Positions 27,022-35,193 of a stretch of 64,000 nucleotides of DNA are shown here, piece after piece; the first letter of the stretch is position 1, and each line of letters starts with the position of its first letter. Both the position numbers and the translations under genes were made by a program. The stretch spans positions 310,001-374,000 of the forward strand of contig NZ_CP006841.1 of NCBI RefSeq assembly GCF_001274895.1, read 5' to 3'. The stretch comes from Corynebacterium lactis RW2-5 (GTDB taxonomy: Bacteria; Actinomycetota; Actinomycetes; Mycobacteriales; Mycobacteriaceae). The notes under the pieces were generated by a model, which saw only the letters and a program-made list of their open reading frames with translations, was not told the origin of the DNA and did no database searches.

Positions 27022-27054
27022 GCCGCCTGGCCTTCGGTTGGCTGGGCGGGTTTT
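27022..27054 (+). terminator. Terminator after bS22
   Basis: GCCGCCTGGCC and GGCTGGGCGG form an imperfect GC-rich hairpin with a TTCGGTT loop, followed by four T. It also serves the end of the convergent HAD gene. Confidence 0.75.
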
Positions 27055-27084
27055 GCTATTTAGGGGAGCTCAAAGGGGAGGGGG

Positions 27085-28167
27085 TTATGCGTTTCTCCTG
27101 TCCCACAGCCACTTGCCGACGACCCCCGCCGCCGTCGCAGCAGACCCCGCAGCGGCGCCGATGAGAGTCCAGCGCACCGCTGCCAGCGTGGCCGTGCGCA
27201 CGTGGCGATAGTCCCGTACGGCCCAGCCGCGCTTCATCGCATGGCGACGCAGGCGACGGTCGGGGTTAATTGCGACTGCGGTGCCGACCATGGACAGCAT
27301 CGGGATGTCATTGGCGGAGTCGGAGTACGCGGTGCACTTGGCCAAGTCCAGCTCGGAGGAGGCCGCCAGCGCGGCGACCGCGTGCTTCTTGCCGGGGCCG
27401 TGGAGGATATCGCCCACGAGCCGACCCGTAAAGATGCCGTCCTCGACTTCTGCGACCGTGCCCAGCGCTCCGGTCAGCCCCATTCGCTTCGCGATAACCT
27501 GCGCCAGCTGCACAGGCGTCGCGGTTACGAGCCATACTTCCTGACCTGCTTCTAGATGCAGCTCCGCTAGCTCGCGGGTTCCCATGTAGAGGCGCTCGCT
27601 GATTTTATCGTCGAAGATCTCCTCGGCGAGGTCGACCATAGCGTCTACGCTGTGACCCCTGAAGAATTCGAGCGCCTGCTCGCGGGTTTTGGCCACATCC
27701 GCTGCGTTTTCTGCTCCGGAGACGCGGAACTTCAGCTGCTTCCAGATCATGCCGACTAGGTCGCGCTTGCTGATGAAACCGCGCTCCACCAGACCGACCG
27801 CGAATAGGAAGATGGAGGCGCCCTGCACCAGGGTGTTGTCCACGTCGAAGAACGCGGCGGCGCCGGGGTCGCGGGCTATCCCAGGTGTCGGCTGAGAGAG
27901 GATTCTTTCGCCACCAGCTGCGTCTTCCGCGCCGGCGACGCTCCGAAACCCGGTCGCGAGATCTGTCCCGCCGATTTCGTACATCCCTCCGAGTGCCTCG
28001 AGTGCGTTGCGGGCCGCTGCAGCGCCGGCTTCCTCCTGCGCTTCGTCGTTAAGCGGGGCGAGGGCCACCTGCTCGAGGAAGTTCCGAACGTTGCCGTGCG
28101 AGGGGATGATCTCGTTGAGGATGTCCATCGCGAGCGTTGGGTTGAAATCCTCCGAGTAGTTGCTCAC
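27085..28167 (-). CDS. HAD-IB family phosphatase (SerB1-like)
   Basis: A 360-residue protein. The HAD core begins near residue 103 with AAFFDVDNTLVQGAS (nucleophile Asp), has WLVTATPVQLAQVIAKRMG as motif II, GKKHAVAALAA and CTAYSDSANDIPMLSMVG as motifs III/IV, and a C-terminal membrane helix (about 335-352). The N-terminal 100 residues are low-complexity. The arrangement matches mycobacterial SerB1 (Rv0505c); the true substrate (phosphoserine, lysophospholipid or other) is unknown. It is convergent with bS22. Confidence 0.85.
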   Translation of the reverse strand: MSNYSEDFNPTLAMDILNEIIPSHGNVRNFLEQVALAPLNDEAQEEAGAAAARNALEALGGMYEIGGTDLATGFRSVAGAEDAAGGERILSQPTPGIARDPGAAAFFDVDNTLVQGASIFLFAVGLVERGFISKRDLVGMIWKQLKFRVSGAENAADVAKTREQALEFFRGHSVDAMVDLAEEIFDDKISERLYMGTRELAELHLEAGQEVWLVTATPVQLAQVIAKRMGLTGALGTVAEVEDGIFTGRLVGDILHGPGKKHAVAALAASSELDLAKCTAYSDSANDIPMLSMVGTAVAINPDRRLRRHAMKRGWAVRDYRHVRTATLAAVRWTLIGAAAGSAATAAGVVGKWLWDRRNA

Positions 28168-28387
28168 TTCGCCCGGTCTCCTTAAGCGTTCAGTCTGCTT
28201 GCGCTGGAAAGTCTATGTTGCATAGTAATCGCTTGCCGACGCCGCGGCGCGCTGGGGCGAGCCCCGTTGCGGCAGCAGCTGCGGCGTAAGCCCTAGTCTC
28301 GAAAGCATAGGTACAGCCAAAGAGCACCAGCGCCAAGACCGCGTGAAGGCTCGGAATCTATCGGATTTTAGGAGAGAGGGGTTCGAA

Positions 28388-28642
28388 TTGGGTGCGGTGA
28401 AGGTAACGATGATGAGCCGGTCGACTTGCGGTTCGTGTGCCAGAGTGGCGGCCCAGATTGAGCCCGTAGTGCGCGACCACGGAGGCTCGCTGGAGATTGT
28501 CGACGTCGACCGGAGCGCTGATCTCGCAGCGGAATTCGGCGACCGCGTGCCGGTAATCCTGGTCGATGATGAGGAGGTTGCCTGCTGGGAAATCGACGAC
28601 GACGAGCTAATCGATGCGATGGAGAGGGCTCGGGGCGCTTGA
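28388..28642 (+). CDS. Glutaredoxin-like thioredoxin-fold protein
   Basis: An 84-residue protein with the thioredoxin fold of the DUF836/glutaredoxin-like type: VTMMSRSTCGSCARV carries a CxxC (Cys14, Cys17), and DRVPVILVDDEEV has the cis-Pro. TTG 28388 is preferred since AGAGG ends 7 bases upstream; GTG 28397 and a longer reading from 28343 are possible. The gene precedes hemA as in mycobacteria (Rv0508 position), hinting at a thiol-redox step linked to haem synthesis. Confidence 0.82.
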   Translation: MGAVKVTMMSRSTCGSCARVAAQIEPVVRDHGGSLEIVDVDRSADLAAEFGDRVPVILVDDEEVACWEIDDDELIDAMERARGA

Positions 28643-28680
28643 TACTCTCGGAGTAACAATCAAAAGTTGTAGGAAAAGCT

Positions 28681-28694
28681 CAAACTTAAGTTTG
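28681..28694. promoter_or_regulatory. Perfect palindrome upstream of hemA
   Basis: CAAACTTAAGTTTG is a perfect 14-base palindrome, 98 bases before hemA GTG, in an AT-rich promoter-like stretch. It is a candidate operator for a dimeric regulator of haem synthesis. Confidence 0.5.
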
Positions 28695-28791
28695 CCTTGG
28701 TTGTGAATGGTAGTTGCAACGGTCTACCGTTGAGAGCCATATGTGTTTTCGCATGGCGTAAATCAAGGGAGCGGTAAGCGGTGATCGAGCG

Positions 28792-30243
28792 GTGAGTGTG
28801 CTTCTCGTCGGAATGTCGTATCGGTCTGCGCCGGTGACCTTGTTGGAGAAGGTCTCGGTGGGGGACGCCGAAAGGGACGAGATTCTTGGCCGCCTGGTGG
28901 GCGAGGAGTCTATTTCGGAGGCGCTGATGGTCTCCACCTGTAACCGGGTGGAGTATTACGTGGAGGCGGACGGTTTTCACGCGGGCCTGTCAGCCGTGAT
29001 CAGGGAAATTGTTGACCGCACTGGTCTCGAAATCGATGACCTAACGCCGCACCTGTACGTCCGTTACGCGCAGGCCGCCGCCGAGCACGCCTTTAGCGTT
29101 TGCGCCGGTCTCGATTCCATGGTGCTGGGGGAGCAGCAGATTATTGGGCAGATGCGCGCAGCGTACCAGGCCGCGGACAGTGTCGGAACGGTGGGGCGCA
29201 CGCTCCACGATCTGGCCCAGAAGTCCCTGCACGCGGGAAAGCGCGTGCACAACGAAACTCTGATTGACAACGCGGGGGCCTCCATGGTCTCCGTCGCGGT
29301 GGACGAGGCGATTGCGGCTTTGAACCCGGGCTTTGTCGCGGGTGTCGACACGGCGGTCGATTCGAATATCCTCGCGGGTCGCTCGGCCCTAATCCTGGGC
29401 GCCGGCGCGATGAGCTCCCTGGCTGCCACCTACCTCGGCCGCTGCGGCATTGATCGCCTGATCATCGCCAACCGCACCGTCGATCGCGCGCAGAACCTCG
29501 CCGACCACTCCATCGAGGCTGGGATCCCCGCCCGCGCAATCGCACTGGAGGATTTCGCCGATGTGCTTGACGACGTCGATTTTCTCGTCAGCGCGACCGG
29601 GGCAATGACCCCGGTTGTCTACGCACAGCATGTCGCGGATCATGGGCCGCTGGCCATTGTTGACCTGTCCATGCCGCGCGACGTCGCTGAGGATGTCGCG
29701 GGTCTCGAGGGCATTGCGCTGTTCAATATTGAGCATCTGCAGATGACGCGCACGGATGTCCCAGGCAGGGACGACGAGTCCTCCGCCCGCGCCATTGTCG
29801 CGGAAGAGCTGGAGAGCTACCTGTCCGCGCAGCGCGCGGCGGAGGTCGCCCCGACCGTCCGGGCCCTGCGGGAGAGGGCGGCCGAGGTTGTCGATGCCGA
29901 GCTGGTGCGTCTGGAGGCGAAGACGCCGGGCCTTACCCCGAAGGAGCGCAAGGCGGTCGAGTCGACGGTGCGCCGGGTCGTCGATAAGCTCTTGCACACC
30001 CCGACGGTGCAGGTGAAGAAGCTCTCCAGCCAGGAGTGCGGGGGCAACTACGCAGTGGCGCTACAGCAGCTTTTCGATCTTCCGTTGACTTCGCCGAGCG
30101 GGTTGTACGCCGATACGGATATTCCCGCCGATTTAATGGTTCAGGGGCGCATAGGGCGCCTGGAGCAGGCTCTTAAAGGGACGGAAACTAACGGCCAGGA
30201 CGGGTCGAGCGGCAATTTGATTCTCGGAGGACGAAATGCCTAA
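28792..30243 (+). CDS. hemA: Glutamyl-tRNA reductase
   Basis: A 483-residue enzyme that reduces glutamyl-tRNA to glutamate-1-semialdehyde, the first step of C5 haem synthesis. MVSTCNRVEYY carries the nucleophile Cys50, exactly the canonical position, which supports GTG 28792. GLDSMVLGEQQIIGQ, LILGAGAMSSLAATYL (NADPH fold) and IANRTVDRAQ follow, then the C-terminal dimerisation helix. hemC overlaps its last 8 bases. Confidence 0.97.
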   Translation: MSVLLVGMSYRSAPVTLLEKVSVGDAERDEILGRLVGEESISEALMVSTCNRVEYYVEADGFHAGLSAVIREIVDRTGLEIDDLTPHLYVRYAQAAAEHAFSVCAGLDSMVLGEQQIIGQMRAAYQAADSVGTVGRTLHDLAQKSLHAGKRVHNETLIDNAGASMVSVAVDEAIAALNPGFVAGVDTAVDSNILAGRSALILGAGAMSSLAATYLGRCGIDRLIIANRTVDRAQNLADHSIEAGIPARAIALEDFADVLDDVDFLVSATGAMTPVVYAQHVADHGPLAIVDLSMPRDVAEDVAGLEGIALFNIEHLQMTRTDVPGRDDESSARAIVAEELESYLSAQRAAEVAPTVRALRERAAEVVDAELVRLEAKTPGLTPKERKAVESTVRRVVDKLLHTPTVQVKKLSSQECGGNYAVALQQLFDLPLTSPSGLYADTDIPADLMVQGRIGRLEQALKGTETNGQDGSSGNLILGGRNA

Positions 30244-31168
30244 TCCAGAGACTATTCGAATCGGCACGAGGGGATCGGAGCTGGCGACCACTCAGGCAGG
30301 GCATGTTCGCGATGCCCTAATCGCGCTGGGGCAGCCGGCGGAGCTGGTTATAGTCAAAACTGCGGGCGATCACAACCGGCACGATCCGGTAGAGAAGATC
30401 GGCGTCGGAGTCTTTACTCAGGCGCTGCGCCACGCCCTGCGCGAGAATGTTTGCGACATCATCGTCCACTCCTTCAAGGATCTGCCAACGGTGCCGGAGC
30501 ACGACATGGTGGTGGCCTCTGTGCCGCAGCGCGTCGACCCGCGCGAAGTTTTGATCTCGCGTGGGCACACTCCGCTGATGGATTTGCCGGAAGGTGCGAA
30601 GGTCGGAACGTCGGCGCCGCGTCGCGTCTCCCAGCTGCGGGCCGTTCGCCCGGACCTGGAGATTCTCCCGCTCCGCGGGAACATCGAGACCCGCATGGGT
30701 CGGATCGCCGAAGACCTGGATGCCGTTGTGCTGGCGCGCGCCGGGCTGGAACGCACCGGGCGTCTGGACGCGGCGGCTGAGTCGCTGGGTGTCGACGTTT
30801 TGATGCCGGCACCCGCGCAGGGGGCGCTCGCCCTGGAGTGTCGCAGCGTGGATCAGCACATCGTGGAGATTCTGCAGCGCCTCGACGATCGAGCGTCCCA
30901 CGCGCAGGCAATCGCCGAACGCGCGGTGCTGAACGAATTGGAGGCCGGCTGTACCGCTCCGGTCGCCGCTCATTCGTCCGTGACTGATGAGGGCGAGCTG
31001 ACCCTTCGTGCGGGGGTATTCGCCGTTGACGGCTCTCGCCAGCTGATCGAGACCGTCACCGGCCCCCTGGACAGGGCTGATGCGCTCGGCCGACAGGCAG
31101 CTCGCGCACTGCTGGAGCGGGGCGCACTCGAGGTTATGGGTGATACCCTGCGCGAATCTCAAAACTGA
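30236..31168 (+). CDS. hemC: Porphobilinogen deaminase
   Basis: A 310-residue enzyme that condenses four porphobilinogens to hydroxymethylbilane. IRIGTRGSELATTQ, HSFKDLPT, KVGTSAPRRVSQL and LPLRGNIETRM are the substrate-binding arginine/lysine motifs. NELEAGCTAPVA holds Cys239, the dipyrromethane cofactor attachment site. It overlaps hemA by 8 bases, so the two are translated together. Confidence 0.97.
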   Translation: MPNPETIRIGTRGSELATTQAGHVRDALIALGQPAELVIVKTAGDHNRHDPVEKIGVGVFTQALRHALRENVCDIIVHSFKDLPTVPEHDMVVASVPQRVDPREVLISRGHTPLMDLPEGAKVGTSAPRRVSQLRAVRPDLEILPLRGNIETRMGRIAEDLDAVVLARAGLERTGRLDAAAESLGVDVLMPAPAQGALALECRSVDQHIVEILQRLDDRASHAQAIAERAVLNELEAGCTAPVAAHSSVTDEGELTLRAGVFAVDGSRQLIETVTGPLDRADALGRQAARALLERGALEVMGDTLRESQN

Positions 31169-31343
31169 CCGGTTAGTGAATTTTGCTTAAAACCTTTATG
31201 CTAATAGGCCGGTAATTGTGCCGTTGGGATAAGGGGCTTCTTCTCGTGCCCGCCCGCGCTGTTGTGCATTCGTGTCCGACGGCGCTTCCCTCGCGGTGCT
31301 CACAAGTGAAAACTCCCCATAGAAAAGAAGCCTTTCCGACACG

Positions 31344-33017
31344 ATGAACACCTCTCTACCCGCTGTTTCGGGGCGCATATTGTTCGTCGGCGCTGGTCCG
31401 GGTAACCCCGACCTGCTGACGCTGCGTGCCCGAGAGATCCTCGCCGACACCGCTGTTGCCTTTGTCGATAGCGATGTCATGCCGGGTGTCCGGGAACTCA
31501 TCGCCACCGATGTTCCTGTTCCGCCGGAACTTCTGAAGGCTGCCGACGAGGAGTACGCGAAGATTTGCGCGGAGGCGAAGGCCAACGGTTCTCGCCGTAA
31601 GCCGCCCCGCCCGGCTCCTCCGACAGCAGCAGACCTGCGGGAGCCAGTTAGCGATCCGGAAAAGATGAGCGAGCTCATGGCCGCGGAGGTGGCCAAGGGT
31701 CACGATGTTGTGCGCCTGGTCGCCGGCAATCCGCTGACCAACGACACCGTGCTCGCGGAGATCAACGCGGTCTCGCGCACGGGGGCGGAGTTCCAGATTG
31801 TGCCTGGCATGTCCGTGCCTTCGACCGTCCCGGCCTTCGCCGGAATCGCCCTGGGGTCGACGTACACCGAGACGGACCTGGCTCGCGCCGATGTTGACTG
31901 GGACGAGCTGGCCCACGCACCGCAACCTCTCGTGCTGCAGGCAGTGCAGGATGACCTGACGGCGATTGCCAAAGAGCTCGGCTCCCGCGGACTGGCGCCG
32001 TCGCTGCCGGTGTCCGTAACGGTCAATGGAACGACGCGCTTGCAGCGCACCTACGACGTCACTCTCGGAACCCTGGCGCAGCTCTCGGGAGACCTCAGCG
32101 GCCCGCTCGTCGTGACCCTGGGTAAGGGCGTCGACAATCGTTCGAAGTACTCCTGGTGGGAAAACCGCGCGCTCTACGGCTGGAAGGTCCTGGTCCCGCG
32201 CGCTAAGTCCCAGGCCGGCCCGATGAGTGCCCGCCTCGTGGGCCACGGCGCCATCCCGGTCGAGGTCCCGACCATCTCCATTGAGCCCCCACGCAGCCCC
32301 GCACAGATGGAGCGCGCTATCAAGGGCCTGGTCGATGGCCGCTATCAGTGGGTTGTCTTCACGTCCGTCAACGCGGTTGAGGCCGTGTGGGAGAAGTTCC
32401 AGGATTTTGGCCTCGACGCTCGCTCCTTCGCGGGCGTGCGCATCGCCGCAGTGGGGCACCGCACCGCTGCCGCTATCCGCGACCGAGGAATCACCCCGGA
32501 GCTGCTTCCCGACGAGTCCCGCCAGAACGCTGCGGGAATCGTGGAGGTGTTCCCGGAGTACATCGAGGACCTCGATCCGGTCAATCGCGTGCTGCTTCCG
32601 CGTGCCGACATTGGCACGGACGTGCTCGTCGATGGCCTGATTGACCTCGGCTGGGAAGTCGACGATGTGGTTGCTTACCGAACCGTGCGCGCGGCCCCGC
32701 CGAGTGCCGAGATTCGCGACATGATCAAGTCCGGTGGCTTCGACGCGGTGTGCTTCACCTCCGGGTCGACGGTGAAGAATCTCGTAGGTATCGCGGGCAA
32801 GCCTCATTCGCGGACTATTATCGCCTGCATCGGGCCGATGGCTGCGGCGACTGCGCGCGAGTATGGTCTCCGCGTCGACGTGGTCCCGGAGCGGGCTGGT
32901 ATCACGGATCTCGTCGATGCGCTGGCAGAGCACGTCGCACACCTGCGCGCGGCGGGTCAGCTGCCGCCTCCGCGCAAGAAGCGGCGCCGTTCTCGGAAGG
33001 CGAAGGATAAGGCCTAG
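31344..33017 (+). CDS. hemD: Uroporphyrinogen-III synthase fused to a methyltransferase-like domain
   Basis: A 557-residue fusion. Residues 1-250 are a CobA/SUMT-like domain with the SAM loop VGAGPGNPDLLTLRA intact, but the second SAM motif, normally GDP, is AGNPLTN and a low-complexity stretch interrupts residues 65-105. Residues 270-535 are uroporphyrinogen-III synthase (GWKVLVPRAKSQAG, WVVFTSVNAVEAVW, VCFTSGSTVKNLV). The C-terminus is basic. It closes hydroxymethylbilane to uroporphyrinogen III. Whether the N-terminal half still methylates is doubtful; the same form is usual in actinobacteria. Confidence 0.92.
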   Translation: MNTSLPAVSGRILFVGAGPGNPDLLTLRAREILADTAVAFVDSDVMPGVRELIATDVPVPPELLKAADEEYAKICAEAKANGSRRKPPRPAPPTAADLREPVSDPEKMSELMAAEVAKGHDVVRLVAGNPLTNDTVLAEINAVSRTGAEFQIVPGMSVPSTVPAFAGIALGSTYTETDLARADVDWDELAHAPQPLVLQAVQDDLTAIAKELGSRGLAPSLPVSVTVNGTTRLQRTYDVTLGTLAQLSGDLSGPLVVTLGKGVDNRSKYSWWENRALYGWKVLVPRAKSQAGPMSARLVGHGAIPVEVPTISIEPPRSPAQMERAIKGLVDGRYQWVVFTSVNAVEAVWEKFQDFGLDARSFAGVRIAAVGHRTAAAIRDRGITPELLPDESRQNAAGIVEVFPEYIEDLDPVNRVLLPRADIGTDVLVDGLIDLGWEVDDVVAYRTVRAAPPSAEIRDMIKSGGFDAVCFTSGSTVKNLVGIAGKPHSRTIIACIGPMAAATAREYGLRVDVVPERAGITDLVDALAEHVAHLRAAGQLPPPRKKRRRSRKAKDKA

Positions 33018-33075
33018 AACCGGTCTGATTGCGGCTCACTCGGGTCAATCCGGCGGATTGGTTAAGGTGGTGGCT

Positions 33076-34113
33076 ATGAGCAATTCCGGCACTGAAAAGC
33101 CTTTCGATATTAACGAGTTCAACGTTCCCACCCCGGTGCGGCGCCCGCGCCGCCTGCGCACCAATCCAGTGATGCGCTCGATGGTGGCGGAGACCCGTCT
33201 GACCCCGAAGAACCTGATTCTGCCGATGTTCGTCGCGGACGGCATCGATGAGCCAAAGCCGATCAGCTCTTTGCCGGGCGTCGTCCAGCACACGGAGGAC
33301 TCGCTGGTCGAGGCTGTGCGGGAGGCTATCGAGGTCGGAATTCCCTGTGTTGATCTATTCGGTGTTCCGAAGGATGAGGACAAGGACCCGGAGGGCTCCG
33401 ATTCCTGGAACCCGGAGGGCGTCTTGAACCGTGGGCTGCGCCGCCTGCGCAAGGAGTTCGGGGACGATGTGCTCATTATGGCGGATACGTGCTTGGATGA
33501 GTTCACCTCGCACGGCCACTGTGGTGTCCTGAACCAGGACCGCTATGGGGCGACGGTGGTCGACAATGATCACACGCTGGAAAACTATGTGAAGATGGCC
33601 GTCGCGCAGGCCGATGCCGGTGCTCATATCCTGTCGCCGTCGGGAATGATGGACGGGCAAATCGCGGCGATCCGCGCGGGGCTCGACGCCGCGGGCCACC
33701 AGAATGTGTCCATTATGGCGTACTCAGCGAAGTACGCCTCGGCCTTCTACGGCCCCTTCCGCGAGGCCGTTGGCAGCTCTCTGCAGGGAGATCGCCGCAC
33801 CTACCAGCAGGACCCCGCTAATCGACGGGAATCGTTGCTGGAGGTCGAGCTCGATATTGCAGAGGGGGCGGACATGGTGATGGTCAAACCAGCCATGAGT
33901 TACCTGGACATTCTGCGTGAAGTCGCGGATATGTCGGCGGTGCCCGTCGCCGCCTACCAGGTCTCCGGCGAGTACGCGATGATTCACGCTGCCGCCGCCA
34001 ACGGGTGGATTGACCTGGATGCTGCGATGATGGAGGCTGTGCTGAGCATTCGGCGCGCGGGCGCGGAGCAGATTCTGACTTACGCGGCTGTCGACCTGGC
34101 TAAGAAGCTCTAG
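33076..34113 (+). CDS. hemB: Porphobilinogen synthase
   Basis: A 345-residue enzyme that joins two 5-aminolevulinates. The Schiff-base lysines are in MAYSAKYASAFYGPFREA and VMVKPAMSYLDI. The metal loop reads DTCLDEFTSHGHCGVL, keeping the first and third cysteine of the zinc type but with Asp in place of the second, so it is intermediate between the zinc and magnesium classes. ATG 33076 follows AAGGTGG; an in-frame extension to 32863 lies within hemD and is rejected. Operon continuation with hemD is likely (58-base gap). Confidence 0.96.
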   Translation: MSNSGTEKPFDINEFNVPTPVRRPRRLRTNPVMRSMVAETRLTPKNLILPMFVADGIDEPKPISSLPGVVQHTEDSLVEAVREAIEVGIPCVDLFGVPKDEDKDPEGSDSWNPEGVLNRGLRRLRKEFGDDVLIMADTCLDEFTSHGHCGVLNQDRYGATVVDNDHTLENYVKMAVAQADAGAHILSPSGMMDGQIAAIRAGLDAAGHQNVSIMAYSAKYASAFYGPFREAVGSSLQGDRRTYQQDPANRRESLLEVELDIAEGADMVMVKPAMSYLDILREVADMSAVPVAAYQVSGEYAMIHAAAANGWIDLDAAMMEAVLSIRRAGAEQILTYAAVDLAKKL

Positions 34114-34145
34114 CCATCTGAAAAGTATTTTTTGAAAAGTGGAAG

Positions 34146-34802
34146 ATGACAGAACACAAGACTGACAAAGCGGGGTCGGGGCACCTGCCCGAGCCGACCG
34201 CCGCCACCCCGCCTGCTGGCGCTCCCGGCAAGCTGCCCGCCGGAGCCCCTGGCGAGGGCACAGAGCGAGTGGACATCGTTGTTCCGGACGAGGTGCAGGG
34301 GGCGTGGCAGGCGTGGAGAGTGACCGCTGTGCTCCAGCTGCTGCTAAGCGTAGCCACTGTCACTGTGTATTGGCTCGCGCCGGGCGCGTTCATGTCGGAC
34401 ATTGGGGCGCGGGAGGCTTTCCCGACGTTCACGCCGGAGCAGTTCGATGTGCTTGTTAAGTCGACGCTGGTGCTCGCTGTCGTCGCAGCTGCAATAATCT
34501 GTGTCATTTTTGTCGCGATTGCAGGCCAGATGCGCAAGGGCGGGTTGTGGGCTCGATTCGTCCTGTCCGCAGGGTCCGTGTATCTGATTATCCTCGCTGT
34601 GACGCTGTTCTTCTCCCCGGGGACTTCGGCCGTGTTGGACGCTCCGACATGGCTGCAGTTCGTCACGGGCGCGTTGCAGATTGCATCGGCTGCGGCGGCA
34701 GGCGCGGGTCTAGTCCTAGCGTCGACGAAGGCCGCTGCAAAGTACTTTGAGCAAAAGAACCCCGATAAGAAGTGGGGGCCGGGGGAGAGGCCAAACCGAT
34801 GA
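34146..34802 (+). CDS. Four-helix membrane protein after hemB
   Basis: A 218-residue protein with a Pro/Ala-rich cytoplasmic head (1-50) and four membrane helices (about 60-82, 103-128, 138-158, 165-195), ending in a basic tail. I do not recognise a function. It starts 32 bases after hemB and overlaps the next gene by 4 bases, so it belongs to the hem operon. Similar membrane genes follow hemB in mycobacteria. Confidence 0.8.
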   Translation: MTEHKTDKAGSGHLPEPTAATPPAGAPGKLPAGAPGEGTERVDIVVPDEVQGAWQAWRVTAVLQLLLSVATVTVYWLAPGAFMSDIGAREAFPTFTPEQFDVLVKSTLVLAVVAAAIICVIFVAIAGQMRKGGLWARFVLSAGSVYLIILAVTLFFSPGTSAVLDAPTWLQFVTGALQIASAAAAGAGLVLASTKAAAKYFEQKNPDKKWGPGERPNR

Positions 34803-35185
34803 ACGTTTTCCCGAATCGACCGTGGAAGTGGGTCGTCTACGTCGGTGTTATCGCGCAGTTAGTACTGACGATGATGCTGGCGACCGGCGACTACTCTGCA
34901 GCCCCCAGCGGGTTAGCCCGCGATATTTTTATCGCGGCGGGCATCGGAGGCGTCGGGGCTCTGGCCCTAAGCGTCTGTGTGCCGCTAGCGGAGAATACCG
35001 GCCGGGTGCGGTTGGTAATGGTCGGCATTGTCGCCGTGATTATTTTGATTAAGCTATTCGCGGTCGCCACGCAGGCGCTGACCGCGTGGGTGGTTATTCC
35101 CGGCATGATTATGGCCGTCGGCGTGCTGCTGCTGTACCGCGAAGTGCGGGGCAACTCCGTCGGAATTTCGAAGAAGGCAAGGTAG
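34799..35185 (+). CDS. Small four-helix membrane protein
   Basis: A 128-residue protein with four membrane helices (about 10-30, 43-63, 70-90, 93-115) and a basic tail. The ATG overlaps the previous stop (ATGA). Function is unknown; the coupled pair may form one membrane complex. The next gene begins 8 bases later. Confidence 0.8.
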   Translation: MNVFPNRPWKWVVYVGVIAQLVLTMMLATGDYSAAPSGLARDIFIAAGIGGVGALALSVCVPLAENTGRVRLVMVGIVAVIILIKLFAVATQALTAWVVIPGMIMAVGVLLLYREVRGNSVGISKKAR

Positions 35186-35193
35186 TTGTAGGT

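Noticed and set aside
28380..28400. Possible tRNA T-loop (GGTTCGAAT)
   Set aside because: No cloverleaf can be built around it; it lies at the start of the glutaredoxin-like gene. No tRNA was found anywhere in the window.
31344..32100. Calling the hemD N-terminal half an active CobA
   Set aside because: The GDP motif is changed and an insert breaks the domain; kept only as methyltransferase-like.
31356..32942. 528-codon frame antisense to hemD
   Set aside because: Shadow of hemD, no recognisable motif.
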